Counted from the stretch's first letter, positions 34,814 to 43,739 are shown. The stretch is 64,000 bases of DNA from Rhizobiaceae bacterium (GCA_029233925.1 JARGOX010000019.1:1-64000), one strand, 5' to 3'. The notes: generated from the letters alone by a model not told the origin. Translations and numbers: made by a program.

Positions 34814-36328
34814 TCACTGGTTTTTTCCGTTATTGCTGCGCGACAGTGGCGCTTTGGATCTGGAAATTCGATGCGAGATGGATTCGAGCGTAGCGCCTGC
34901 CTCTTTGAAAATCTCAAATCGCTCACCATAAATCTCCTGCACCGCCGCATCGGGCGTATACCAGATACCCTTTGCCATGATCCTTTGCGTGATGTCACTG
35001 ATCTGGCCGGAGTCCGAACACGCCAGACTGGCCGCACCGATAAGGCCGGATTCACTGGCCTGCGGCACGAAAATGGGGCGCCCCAGAATATCGGCTTTCA
35101 ATTGGCAAAGGATGGTATTGTTCGCCAGGCCGCCTGACAGGCACAAATGGTCGACAGGCCTGCCTGCTGCAGCTTCTGCGCGCTCCAGTATGATCCGCGC
35201 CAGGAAGTTGATGCCTTCGGCGACCGCACGAATGAAATCGCGCGACTCATGCGATCCATTCAGTCCGACAAAGGCGCCACGCAAGTCAGCGTCCCAAAAC
35301 GGCGTCCTCTCCCCATCCAGATAGGGCAGGAAAAGAGGTGGTATCCGGTCGCTCTCGAAAGACCATTCAATCATGTCTTCAATGGACTGGCCTTTACAGA
35401 ACCTGTCGGCAGCCCATTGCAACCGGGATGCTGCCCCCTGGGTCGGCCCCCCCAATTGCCATTGCCGCGGCCCCCATTGAACCGAAATCAGCCCGTCAGA
35501 TTTGAATTGCGTTTCGGTGATGACGCCAAAGACATCGCTGGTGCCCGAAATACCGTAGCCCGTGCCGGGGTTGAGCCCGCCGGAGCCCAGGACGCAGCCC
35601 CAGGTATCGGTCGATCCGCACAGAACCGGTTTTCCGGCAAGCTTTTCCAAGGCGCCTGGCAGCCCTTCGCGAACCACGCCCACCTGCGAGAAAGGACTGC
35701 GTTTTTCCGGGCATAGGGCGGGGGCAATTGCCAGCGCATCAAGTGTATCGTGATCGCCCTCCAGCGCTTGGAAGAATTCCGCCAGCATATTTTGCGAAAT
35801 GCGGTCTGAGCAGGCTACACCGGTCAATTGCAGATTGAGATAGTCCTTCGGTTCAATCACCATCTTCACCTTGGCCCAGACGTCCGGCTTTTCCGCCTGC
35901 AGCCATAGCATGCGGGCAATCGGATGATAGGGGTTCAAATTTGGAAGTCTGCGCGAAACCTCCGGTGAAACCCTGCCCAAAAAGCGCGCAAGTGCGCTGG
36001 CTCCCCGGGAATCCTGAAAGGTAATGGCCGGATGAACAACATGGCCCTGTGCTTCAATCGGCACCTGCGTTCGCGTAAAACCGCAGCCGGCGATAGCCTC
36101 GACCCTGCCAAGGTCAGCACCCTGCTGCTGCAATTGCCCGCATGCTTCCTGAAACGCCTGCCACCAGATAGCCGGATCGACTTCGAACTCGCCCTCGGTG
36201 CTCCTGGAAATCTCCAGCGGCAAGCGCACCATCTTTTCGATGTCACCTTGCCGCGAGACCACAGCAACTCTCAGGCTGCTGCCCCCAAGGTCATAGGCCA
36301 ATACCCCCGTGGCCAGCCCCCCCGTCAT
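34814..36328 (-). CDS. FGGY-family carbohydrate kinase (xylulokinase-like)
   Basis: A 504-residue sugar kinase. The N-terminal phosphate motif is 'VLAYDLGGSSLRVAVV'; the middle carries 'GYGISGTSDVFGVI', and the ATP-binding C-terminal domain has 'HLCLSGGLANNTILCQLKADI'. Length and motifs fit xylulokinase and related FGGY kinases for pentoses or pentitols. It lies 126 bp before the CUT2 permease gene and downstream of the unknown gene and nucleoside hydrolase. Likely phosphorylates the sugar released after uptake or hydrolysis; exact sugar unknown. Confidence 0.87.
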   Translation of the reverse strand: MTGGLATGVLAYDLGGSSLRVAVVSRQGDIEKMVRLPLEISRSTEGEFEVDPAIWWQAFQEACGQLQQQGADLGRVEAIAGCGFTRTQVPIEAQGHVVHPAITFQDSRGASALARFLGRVSPEVSRRLPNLNPYHPIARMLWLQAEKPDVWAKVKMVIEPKDYLNLQLTGVACSDRISQNMLAEFFQALEGDHDTLDALAIAPALCPEKRSPFSQVGVVREGLPGALEKLAGKPVLCGSTDTWGCVLGSGGLNPGTGYGISGTSDVFGVITETQFKSDGLISVQWGPRQWQLGGPTQGAASRLQWAADRFCKGQSIEDMIEWSFESDRIPPLFLPYLDGERTPFWDADLRGAFVGLNGSHESRDFIRAVAEGINFLARIILERAEAAAGRPVDHLCLSGGLANNTILCQLKADILGRPIFVPQASESGLIGAASLACSDSGQISDITQRIMAKGIWYTPDAAVQEIYGERFEIFKEAGATLESISHRISRSKAPLSRSNNGKNQ

Positions 36329-36485
36329 TGCTGCAGCCCCGGAATTAGGCGGCCAGCCCTCCGTTCAGCAATATCCATATCGCTTTGAGACATGTCATGG
36401 GTCATTTTGCTACCGCTGGTCAGAGCGTCTTCCCGATTTCATATGCATTTCCATCAACTCTTCATCGACATCTTGTCCAATTGCG

Positions 36486-36980
36486 TCAAAGGCATTGTGG
36501 CGGACAGGCTTTGGTCCAGAACGGATCACGTGCGCGGGAGGCATCATGATCGCGATAGCCAGCAGGTGCAGGTTCCACGTCGCCCCACCAGCCATGGGCG
36601 CAAACGGAACGCCAGGCCATCTGATCCTCCAGGGTCCGTTCATCATTGTCATGGGCTCTCTTGAGCCGCAACCAAGCGGCGCGGACCGCCTCGTCGTGAC
36701 TGTCTGACGGGTCGTTGCAGTAGTCGTAGAAGGCCCCGGTCAGCATTTCCATTTCAAGAGCAATGTCCGGCCACTCGTGCCGGTCCAGATGCCAGGCTTC
36801 CAGCCATTCGCCAACAACCGCTTCAATTGCTTCATGGCGAGGCGCATTGGCAGATTTGCGTGTGGTCGTCAGCATGTGGCGAACCAGTTCAGAGGCCGCA
36901 TGATCCGTTCTGGCTCTGCGGGCAGCCGCCTTCATGTCTTCGATCGAACGTTCTGATCGTTCGCTCAACTCTTCAAGCAT
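36486..36980 (-). CDS. Hypothetical protein between nucleoside hydrolase and kinase, possibly frameshifted
   Basis: About 164 residues from the ATG at 36980 (a GTG nine bases upstream, overlapping the previous stop, is possible). It is rich in Asp, Glu, His and Trp ('AFYDYCNDPSDSHDEAV', 'CAHGWWGD') and looks soluble. I recognise no family. The C-terminal part may be frameshifted: after about 36600 another frame continues smoothly to 36410 with a natural-looking end (AFDAIGQDVDEELMEMHM). Position inside the operon suggests a role in nucleoside/sugar use. Confidence 0.5.
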   Translation of the reverse strand: MLEELSERSERSIEDMKAAARRARTDHAASELVRHMLTTTRKSANAPRHEAIEAVVGEWLEAWHLDRHEWPDIALEMEMLTGAFYDYCNDPSDSHDEAVRAAWLRLKRAHDNDERTLEDQMAWRSVCAHGWWGDVEPAPAGYRDHDASRARDPFWTKACPPQCL

Positions 36981-36988
36981 ATGTCCCA

Positions 36989-37951
36989 CTAATTCATGTC
37001 TCCCGGTTTGCCGCCATTTTGGTCAAGCGCACGGACCGCACCTGCCATCCGCTCGAACATCGCATCGGCATTCAAAGTCGCGACGACATGTGCATTCGGC
37101 TTTGCGCTGCTGCGCCCCCACCAGTCAATAGTGGATCTGCCGACGGTGGTGCCTTCGGCTATCTCTATTTCAACATTACAATCGCGACCTTCAAAAAGCT
37201 CGGGCCAAAGCAGATAGGCAATGACACAGGCATCATGCATGGGATGTCCATCGTCACCACCCAGCGCTGCACCACCCGGACGTTCGCGCCTGAGCATCGA
37301 GACAATCTGACGGCTGACAGAGGCTTGCCTGTCAAATCCTGCCAGGCGCGCCGGCGTGGCAACAGCCTGATAGGTGGCATTCAACGGAAAAAGCACGATC
37401 GGCACCCCGGAAGCAAAAACAATGGACGCGGCATGCGGGTCAACGAAAAAATTGAACTCCGCAGCTGCCGTCATATTGCCCAGATCACGGGCACCACCCA
37501 TGATGATACATTGTTCGATCTTGTCACTGATATCGGGCGCTTGGACCAGAGCAAGCGCAATATTGGTCAGCGGCCCGAGGGCACACAGGGTGATCGGGCG
37601 ATCACTGTGACGTAGCGTATCGATCAGAAATGCCACGGCGTGTGCCTGCTGCTGCCCTTGGCGCGGCGCCTCCAGCGCCATGCCGGCAAGGCCGTCAGCG
37701 CCGCAGATGAACTCGGCGGTATGAAGCGGCCGCAGGATCGGCCTGGGGCATCCCTTGAATACAGGCACCTCGGGGCGCCCCGCAAGCTGGCAAATTCGCA
37801 GGGCATTGATGCATGTCTGATCGACCGGCACATTGCCCGCAACGGTCGTGACACCGCACACCTCGAGACAATCGGGCGCGCTCAATGCCAGCAACAAAGC
37901 GAGCGCGTCGTCCTGACCGGGATCGGTATCGATGATGATCTTGCGGTTCAT
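36989..37951 (-). CDS. Nucleoside hydrolase (inosine/uridine-preferring type)
   Basis: A 320-residue IunH-family nucleosidase that splits a nucleoside into base and ribose. The metal-binding signature is at the N-terminus: IIIDTDPGQDDAL, giving Asp8, Asp10, Asp14 and Asp15 as likely Ca2+ and catalytic ligands. Further family stretches are 'TVAGNVPVDQT' and 'EFNFFVDPHAA'. The ATG at 37951 follows GAGGGGGAG; a longer open frame to 38032 is not supported. First gene of a leftward operon; the MarR gene and a palindromic site lie divergently upstream. Confidence 0.93.
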   Translation of the reverse strand: MNRKIIIDTDPGQDDALALLLALSAPDCLEVCGVTTVAGNVPVDQTCINALRICQLAGRPEVPVFKGCPRPILRPLHTAEFICGADGLAGMALEAPRQGQQQAHAVAFLIDTLRHSDRPITLCALGPLTNIALALVQAPDISDKIEQCIIMGGARDLGNMTAAAEFNFFVDPHAASIVFASGVPIVLFPLNATYQAVATPARLAGFDRQASVSRQIVSMLRRERPGGAALGGDDGHPMHDACVIAYLLWPELFEGRDCNVEIEIAEGTTVGRSTIDWWGRSSAKPNAHVVATLNADAMFERMAGAVRALDQNGGKPGDMN

Positions 37952-38113
37952 GCTCCCCCTCGCTTTTCTGCCTGAGACACCTTTGGGTGACATCAACGTT
38001 TCTGTACCAATGCAACCCTGGCCTTCGGCCAAAGAAAATTCCGAAAGCTTTCAAACCATGCTTGCCCGTACTTGCAAGAATATTCACATACCAGCTTGAG
38101 CGGCCCTGCAATT

Positions 38114-38132
38114 TACCTTAGCGTCTAAGATA
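38114..38132. promoter_or_regulatory. Palindrome between nucleoside hydrolase and marR, candidate MarR operator
   Basis: CTTAG (38117-38121) and CTAAG (38125-38129) flank CGT, with TA/TA matches just outside. The centre is about 35 bp before the marR start and 170 bp before the nucleoside hydrolase start. MarR repressors typically bind such sites in divergent regions. Inferred. Confidence 0.45.
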
Positions 38133-38157
38133 CTTTCTCAATAAGGGATATGACACT

Positions 38158-38706
38158 ATGAATGTCAAGACGCCAAATCCGGCACAAGCTGAGGAAGCTC
38201 GCACACGTCAACTTGCCCTTCTCGACCAGACCATGCGCGCCGCCGGGGCGCAGAGAATTCTCTATAGCGCCTTATTGGCAAGCAAATTGGGTCTGCGTCA
38301 AACTGATCTCGAATGTCTTTTCATCATCACCTTGGGCGAGGACGTGACGCCTGGCCGGCTGGCCGAAGAAACGGGTTTGACCACCGGCGCGATTACCGGT
38401 GTTGTCGACCGCATCGAGAAACGTGGTTATATCAAACGGGTGCGTGATCCATCCGACCGGCGGCGCATCTTCCTTCAGCCGGTTGCAAAACGCATTTCGG
38501 AAATCCGCGCGGCAAACCGGCAGATGCACGATCTGTGGATGCGCGAATTGGTCAAATATTCCGACGGGGAACTGGAATTGCTTCTGGACTTTGCCAAAAA
38601 CAACTACCGCTCCGCAGTGGCCGCAACCATTGCTCTGCAAAAGGGAGATTTCCCCAAGGGCGGCGATTCTGCTCAGTCGGACCGGCCACAGGACAAATCA
38701 CAATGA
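38158..38706 (+). CDS. MarR family transcriptional regulator
   Basis: A 182-residue MarR protein with the winged HTH at about 60-115: 'EDVTPGRLAEETGLTTGAI', recognition helix then 'VVDRIEKRGYIKRVRDPSDRR', the family's wing motif. It is divergent from the nucleoside/sugar operon and overlaps the next SDR gene by 4 bp. MarR control of a sugar/nucleoside cassette is less usual than LacI, DeoR or RpiR. Confidence 0.9.
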   Translation: MNVKTPNPAQAEEARTRQLALLDQTMRAAGAQRILYSALLASKLGLRQTDLECLFIITLGEDVTPGRLAEETGLTTGAITGVVDRIEKRGYIKRVRDPSDRRRIFLQPVAKRISEIRAANRQMHDLWMRELVKYSDGELELLLDFAKNNYRSAVAATIALQKGDFPKGGDSAQSDRPQDKSQ

Positions 38707-39488
38707 GCGGCGCGATGGCGGGCAAGCGCGTCATCGTGACCGGCGGCGCCGGATCACTCGGTCGGGCGCTGTGCGATGCTTTTCTGGCGGAAGGCGCATG
38801 CGTCGGCTTCACCGCAACGGAAGAAAAACGGGCACGGGAGACAGCAGGATTCATGGCTACCGAGGGACAAAAACCGATTTTCGCCATCGCTGATTTCACC
38901 GAGCCGGAAAGCGCCGGCAAAGCGATCTCGGAGCTCGCCGGACAATTGGGCGGTTGTGATGTTCTGATCAACAATGCGGCCATCGGCGTCAAAAAAGGGC
39001 TTCGGGATGCATCGGCCACGGACTGGATGTCCTCACTGTCGGTCAATGTGGTCGCTCCCTATTTCGCCGCGCGTGCCGCCGCGAAGGTCATGGGCCGGGG
39101 CGGCGTCATCATTGGCATTGCATCGGAAATGGCGACGCTTGCCAGTGCAAAATCAATGATCTATCCGACCAGCAAGGCGGCTCTCGTTCACCTGTCAAAA
39201 TGCCTGGCGGCGGAACTGGCGCCGCGTGGCATCCGTGTGGTGACGGTCTCACCGGGCGCCTTTTTGGGCGAAATGCTGCACCGGTCTCTTCCCAAGGGAA
39301 CGCCGGAAGAACGTCTGGACGAAATCACACGGATCGCCGACAATGTGCCGTTGGGCCATATCGTCCACCCCGAACAGATCGCGCAGACGGTGCTGTTTGT
39401 GGCCTCAGAGGCCGCCGCCTACATCACCGGCACCGACATTGCGGTGGATGGGGGAACCAGCATGCCCCGGCGCATTGATCCCGATTGA
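38703..39488 (+). CDS. SDR family oxidoreductase
   Basis: A 261-residue classical SDR. The cofactor motif is VTGGAGSLG (about 12-20), 'NNAAIG' near 88, and the active site YPTSKAA carries Tyr-x3-Lys; the C-terminus 'ITGTDIAVDGGTSMP' is standard. Start ATG overlaps the marR stop by 4 bp (an upstream open frame belongs to the MarR gene region). Likely oxidises a sugar or polyol linked to the neighbouring kinase/nucleosidase cassette; substrate not readable from sequence. Confidence 0.88.
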   Translation: MSGAMAGKRVIVTGGAGSLGRALCDAFLAEGACVGFTATEEKRARETAGFMATEGQKPIFAIADFTEPESAGKAISELAGQLGGCDVLINNAAIGVKKGLRDASATDWMSSLSVNVVAPYFAARAAAKVMGRGGVIIGIASEMATLASAKSMIYPTSKAALVHLSKCLAAELAPRGIRVVTVSPGAFLGEMLHRSLPKGTPEERLDEITRIADNVPLGHIVHPEQIAQTVLFVASEAAAYITGTDIAVDGGTSMPRRIDPD

Positions 39489-39509
39489 GACGAAGCTTTG
39501 TGCCAACAA

Positions 39510-39542
39510 AAAGGGAGCGCGAATGATTTCGCGCTCTCTTTT
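39510..39542. terminator. Bidirectional Rho-independent terminator between SDR and bioY
   Basis: GAGCGCGAA (39515-39523) pairs perfectly with TTCGCGCTC (39528-39536) around loop TGAT; G/T and A/T pairs extend the stem and T-runs follow on the plus strand (TCTTTT) and, via AAA, on the minus strand. It lies between the convergent SDR and bioY genes and can end both transcripts. Confidence 0.85.
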
Positions 39543-39599
39543 CAATTTGCAATCACACCGTGATCGATTGTTCAGCTAAGCCTTTGCAAGGCCCATCAG

Positions 39600-40196
39600 C
39601 TATTCACCCTTGGGTGAAGCGAATTTCCAGATGGCGGGCATCAGCAGCGCGGCCAGCGCGATCTTGAATGCTGCGCCGGGAAGGAAGGGGTAAAGACCGA
39701 ACTGCAGGACAGGCTTGTCCCAACCGATGATAGCGCCAAGCCAGGCATTGCCGAAGGCAAGAATGATGGCCGTGCCGATGGTCATGGCGGCAAGCGTCAG
39801 CCACACATTGCGGCCCCAGCCCTTTTCTGCAAGCCAGCCAACCGTGGCGGCTGCTACGAGAAAGCCGAGCAGATAGCCGCCTGTTGGTCCGACCATATAG
39901 GCAAGGCCCAGGCCCTTTTCCGGTGTTCCGGCGAAGGCCGGCAGACCCATAGCGCCCTCAACGATGTAGAGCGCGAGTGTTGCCGCACCCAGACGCCAGC
40001 CAAAGGCCATGCCGATCACCAGCACGACAAATGTCTGCATGGTCATGGGCACCGGGTAGAATGGAACCTGGATTTTTGCGGAAATCCACAATGCAATGCT
40101 GCCGACAACAGCCAGTGTCACATGACGCAGCAATGAACTGTCATTCGACCACAATGTGTCTGCCAATGTTTTGGGTGCGTGGGTAATGGTACTCAT
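39600..40196 (-). CDS. bioY: BioY biotin ECF transporter S component
   Basis: A 198-residue membrane protein with about six helices and the BioY signatures 'KIQVPFYPVPMTMQTFVVL' and 'GPTGGYLLGFLVAA'. BioY binds biotin with high affinity and imports it, alone or with an ECF energising module; no BioMN genes are present in the window. Starts 31 bp after pxpC-like gene ends, with AGAGGG upstream, so it is very likely co-transcribed with the biotin carboxylase genes in the same operon. The operon thus imports the cofactor for its own enzyme. Confidence 0.93.
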   Translation of the reverse strand: MSTITHAPKTLADTLWSNDSSLLRHVTLAVVGSIALWISAKIQVPFYPVPMTMQTFVVLVIGMAFGWRLGAATLALYIVEGAMGLPAFAGTPEKGLGLAYMVGPTGGYLLGFLVAAATVGWLAEKGWGRNVWLTLAAMTIGTAIILAFGNAWLGAIIGWDKPVLQFGLYPFLPGAAFKIALAALLMPAIWKFASPKGE

Positions 40197-40227
40197 TTGT
40201 ATCCCTCTTGTTTGTCTTCACTCACAA

Positions 40228-41202
40228 TCAGCGCAATGTGTCACGGATGCTCTGAATCAGAGCTGCCCGGTCGCGCCGCGCTGACAGAGCGGTATGCATG
40301 TTGACCTTGATAAATTTGGTTAGCGTATGCGGCTGCAATTGTCCAATGAGATCCATATCGGCGGAAATCACTGTTCCCATCATGAAATAACCGCCGCCGG
40401 AGACCGCATCGCGGTGCAGGACAATGGGTTCTGTGCCGCCCGGTATCTGAATGGAGCCATAGGGGTAACAGGCATCCGTGATGTTGGACGGATCAGAGCC
40501 CGCACCAAAGGGCGGTTCGCGATCCACGAATTCGACCGGCGTTCCACCCTGGAAACGATAGCCCATCCTGTCTGCCTCGAGCGCAACCTTCCAGGTATCC
40601 TTGAAAAACTGCTCGCCCGCCGCTTCCGTCATGCGGTGCCAGTAAAGGCCCGGCAGAACGCGCAATTCCGCCGGCTTGCCCGGGGCTCTGCGCAGTGCGT
40701 CAGGAACGCTTGCGCCCTCTTTCACAGACCCGCTGTGCGCACCGATGGGCAATGAATCGCCTGCCATGATGGCCCGTCCATCAACCCCGCCCAGGGCGCC
40801 GATTGCATAGGTTGATCGGCTTCCCAGTGCCAGCGGCGTGTCGATGCCGCCGGCAACGGCGATATAGGCGCGGGCACCGGATCGGATATAGTCGAATGTC
40901 AGGGTCTGACCCTTCTTGATCTTCAGGGTTGTCCAGGTCTCCTGGACCTCCCCATCAATCATCGGCGGCAGCTCACCGCCGGTGACGGCAATCCATGTAT
41001 CCTGTGTGAATTCCAGCGCCGGCCCCATGAAGACGGCTTCCAGACAGGCGGCCCCCTCATCGTTGCCGACAAGCAAATTGGCAGCGCGCAGTGCCAATCG
41101 ATCCATGGCGCCGCCCATGGGGATACCGAGATGATAATATCCGGGACGGCCAAGGTCTTGGATGGTGGTCGCCAGACCTGCTGATTTTACATTAATCGGC
41201 AT
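40228..41202 (-). CDS. PxpC-like (KipA-type) biotin-dependent carboxyltransferase family protein
   Basis: A 324-residue member of the KipA/PxpC/urea amidolyase-type carboxyltransferase family. It has 'TTIQDLGRPGYYHLGIPMGGAMD' (two strands) at the N-terminus, 'ARAYIAVAGGID' in the middle and 'SRSTYAIGALGG', all family hallmarks. The ATG at 41202 gives MPINVKSAG; it overlaps the pxpB-like gene by 11 bp. In known systems the PxpB/PxpC pair hydrolyses 5-oxoproline with ATP. Here the dedicated biotin carboxylase suggests a carboxybiotin-dependent step. Substrate unknown. Confidence 0.87.
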   Translation of the reverse strand: MPINVKSAGLATTIQDLGRPGYYHLGIPMGGAMDRLALRAANLLVGNDEGAACLEAVFMGPALEFTQDTWIAVTGGELPPMIDGEVQETWTTLKIKKGQTLTFDYIRSGARAYIAVAGGIDTPLALGSRSTYAIGALGGVDGRAIMAGDSLPIGAHSGSVKEGASVPDALRRAPGKPAELRVLPGLYWHRMTEAAGEQFFKDTWKVALEADRMGYRFQGGTPVEFVDREPPFGAGSDPSNITDACYPYGSIQIPGGTEPIVLHRDAVSGGGYFMMGTVISADMDLIGQLQPHTLTKFIKVNMHTALSARRDRAALIQSIRDTLR

Positions 41203-42067
41203 TGAGAACCTCCAGAATTTTGGCATTGGTGCCATCAATGTCTTTGTTGAAATCATCCAGTGAAAACACGACATCGCGAATGCGTGGCTCATAAGTGCCC
41301 GCTTCCACCTCGGCGAGGTTCCTGTCGTATTCTTCCCTGTCAATCGGCTTCCATTTGACAATGTCACCGGGCCTGAAGAACACCATGAAGTCCTTCAGAT
41401 AGGGGGTCTGCTGCGTCGGATCATAGATCGGCATGGGCGTGACGCCAAACATCTGGTAGCCACCGGCGCCGCGGACGGAATAGACACAGGAGAAGCAGCC
41501 GCCATAGCCAACAGTCAGTTTCGGGGTGTCCGTGCGTGGTCGCAGATATTTGGGCACCTGAATTTGCCGTGCCCGATCAACCATCTGGTAGAGAAATGGC
41601 AGGCCCGACACAAAGCCCACCATCGATACGAACCATGGAGAGCCGGAATGGGCTTCGATGAAATCCTCGACGCTGGCGTAATTGTTGATACGCGCGGCAT
41701 ATTCGATATCGGTTGAGTCCGGGTCCTGGTGGCGTTCACGGAATCGCATCAAGGTCTCATGCGTCCAGGGATCCTGGTAGTAGACGGGTATCTCGATGAC
41801 CCGCGTATTGAGCACCGGTTCCGACTTGTCAGCAACCTCCTGCATGCGCTTCAATTCGGCCATGAGATCATCGGGATGAACAAGATCTGGATTGAACTTG
41901 ATCTGGAATGAGGCGTTCGCCGGACAAATTTCCGTCACGCCCCTGATATCGGCATCACGAACGGCATTGGTCATGGAAAGCGCCATGAAGAATGCTTCAA
42001 GAGACATTTCTTCGCTGACTTCCACAAAGATATGCTCGTCCCCACCAAAAGTGTATCTCAAGCTCAT
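41192..42067 (-). CDS. PxpB-like (KipI-type) protein, divergent
   Basis: A 291-residue KipI/PxpB-family protein. The usual core 'GFLPGFPYL' is replaced by 'GFVSGLPFLYQ', and the 'GSVGIGGxxTGIYP' region by 'VGYGGCFSCVYSVRGAGGY', so it is an outlying member. N- and C-terminal halves otherwise follow the family. Its ATG overlaps the accC-like stop (TAATG) with a good GGAGG, so production is coupled. Expected to work as a heterodimer with the PxpC-like protein. Confidence 0.8.
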   Translation of the reverse strand: MSLRYTFGGDEHIFVEVSEEMSLEAFFMALSMTNAVRDADIRGVTEICPANASFQIKFNPDLVHPDDLMAELKRMQEVADKSEPVLNTRVIEIPVYYQDPWTHETLMRFRERHQDPDSTDIEYAARINNYASVEDFIEAHSGSPWFVSMVGFVSGLPFLYQMVDRARQIQVPKYLRPRTDTPKLTVGYGGCFSCVYSVRGAGGYQMFGVTPMPIYDPTQQTPYLKDFMVFFRPGDIVKWKPIDREEYDRNLAEVEAGTYEPRIRDVVFSLDDFNKDIDGTNAKILEVLNAD

Positions 42068-43449
42068 TATGCACCTCCCTGTTGGATTGCGAGTTTGTCG
42101 GCATTGGCTTCAAGCCATGGTTCCAGCCATTTCGTGTGTACGGCACCGGCCTGGACTTCCGGCGCATTGGCCAGAGCCGTGAAGAGCGGGGTCGTCGTTT
42201 TCAGATCGCCCATATGCAGTTCAGCAAGGGCGCGTTTCAAACGGACAATCGCCTTTTCGCGTGTATCTGCGGTGACAATCAGCTTGCCGAGCAGCGAGTC
42301 ATAAAAGGGCGGGATCTGGTAACCCTGATAGACCATATGATCAAAACGAACGCCTGGCCCGCCGGGAATGCGCAGATCGCCGACGATACCCGGGAATGGC
42401 ATGAAATTGTTTGCAGGATCCTCGGCATTGATACGCACTTCAATGGCGTGGCCGCGTATCTTGACGTCGTCCTGTTTGATAGCCAGCGGTTCACCACCGG
42501 CAATCCTGATCATTTCAGCCAGAAGGTCGATACCGACGATGCTCTCGGTGACCGGATGCTCCACCTGGATGCGGGTGTTCATCTCGATGAAATAATAATC
42601 GCCGGTCTGATCGTCATAGAGATATTCGATCGTGCCTGCGCCCTTGTATTTCACCGCCGCTGCCAGGGCGACAGCCGATGCGCAGAGCTTTTCGCGAACG
42701 GCCGGCGTCAGCGCTGAAGAGGGCGCTTCCTCCCAGACCTTCTGGCGACGACGCTGCAGGGAACATTCACGCTCATAACAATGGATGAAGTTTTCACCGT
42801 CACCCAGAATCTGAACTTCAATGTGACGGGCCCGTTCAATCACCTTCTCCAGATAAAGCCCGCCATCGCCAAAGGCGGCCTCCGCTTCGGCAGCGGCCTG
42901 GGGTGCAAGACTCATGAACTCCGCTGCATTGGCAGCAATCCGGATGCCCCGGCCGCCGCCACCTGCAGTGGCCTTGATCATGATTGGATAACCAATCTCA
43001 TCAGCCAGTTTCTCGGCCTCGGCAAGGTCGTCGATCAGCCCATCACTGCCCGGTACGGTGGGCACACCTGCCTGTTTGGCCGCCTGGCGCGCCGACGCCT
43101 TGTCGCCCATGCGACGGATGACATCGCCGGAAGGCCCGACAAATGCCATACCGGCAGCCGCGACTGCATCGGCAAATTCTGCGTTCTCGGCCAAAAACCC
43201 ATAGCCCGGATGAATGGAATCGCAGCCGGTCTCTTTTGCCGCATTGAGCACTGCCTCAACATTCAAATAGGATTTTTTTGCTGGCGGCGGACCAATTTCA
43301 ATGGACTCGTCGGCCATTTCCACGGCCAGAGAATCGGCATCCGCAGTGCTGTAGACCTGAACCGTCCTGACACCCAGTTCCCGGGCGGCACGAATGATGC
43401 GGACGGCAATTTCACCGCGATTGGCGATCAGAATTTTGGAAAGTGCCAT
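42067..43449 (-). CDS. Acetyl-CoA-carboxylase-type biotin carboxylase (AccC-like)
   Basis: A 460-residue biotin carboxylase. Motifs: 'KILIANRGEIAVRII' at the start, 'ATAGGGGRGIRIA' near 163, and 'EMNTRIQVEHPVTESIVGIDLL' split near 290. It uses ATP and bicarbonate to carboxylate the biotin on the partner carrier encoded just upstream. It is probably a second, dedicated paralogue rather than the housekeeping AccC, because it is embedded in a transport/PxpABC operon without accA or accD. The target acceptor is presumably handled by PxpB/PxpC-like proteins. Confidence 0.92.
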   Translation of the reverse strand: MALSKILIANRGEIAVRIIRAARELGVRTVQVYSTADADSLAVEMADESIEIGPPPAKKSYLNVEAVLNAAKETGCDSIHPGYGFLAENAEFADAVAAAGMAFVGPSGDVIRRMGDKASARQAAKQAGVPTVPGSDGLIDDLAEAEKLADEIGYPIMIKATAGGGGRGIRIAANAAEFMSLAPQAAAEAEAAFGDGGLYLEKVIERARHIEVQILGDGENFIHCYERECSLQRRRQKVWEEAPSSALTPAVREKLCASAVALAAAVKYKGAGTIEYLYDDQTGDYYFIEMNTRIQVEHPVTESIVGIDLLAEMIRIAGGEPLAIKQDDVKIRGHAIEVRINAEDPANNFMPFPGIVGDLRIPGGPGVRFDHMVYQGYQIPPFYDSLLGKLIVTADTREKAIVRLKRALAELHMGDLKTTTPLFTALANAPEVQAGAVHTKWLEPWLEANADKLAIQQGGA

Positions 43450-43460
43450 TGTGATTCCGA

Positions 43461-43703
43461 TCAGGTTTCGATTTCGACCAAAGTCACGCCAGGCGCGATG
43501 GCCTCTTCATTGTCCACCGTGAAGGCGGTGATCGTGCCATCGGCATCGCTGGCCACCGGATGAAATGACTTCATCACCTCGATCAGTCCGATGACATCAC
43601 CTTTGGCCACGCTGTCACCCACTTCCTTGTAATTTGGCTCGGAAGGAGACGGTTTGCGGTAAAAGACACCGGGCAGCATCGCTTTGACTTCATGTTTGCT
43701 CAT
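43461..43703 (-). CDS. Minimal biotin carboxyl carrier protein (AccB-like)
   Basis: An 80-residue protein consisting almost entirely of a biotinyl domain; standard AccB is about twice as long. The attachment sequence is IEVMKSF, with Lys45 the expected biotinylation site, and 'LPGVFYRKPSPSEPNYKEVGD' resembles the AccB biotinyl-domain entry. The start at 43703 (MSKHEV) follows GGAG; other ATGs lie 3 and 12 bases upstream. It lies 36 bp after the pxpA-like gene and 11 bp before accC. Confidence 0.88.
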   Translation of the reverse strand: MSKHEVKAMLPGVFYRKPSPSEPNYKEVGDSVAKGDVIGLIEVMKSFHPVASDADGTITAFTVDNEEAIAPGVTLVEIET

Positions 43704-43739
43704 CATTTTCTCCATCAAGTTTCAGGTCTATGCACGTCA

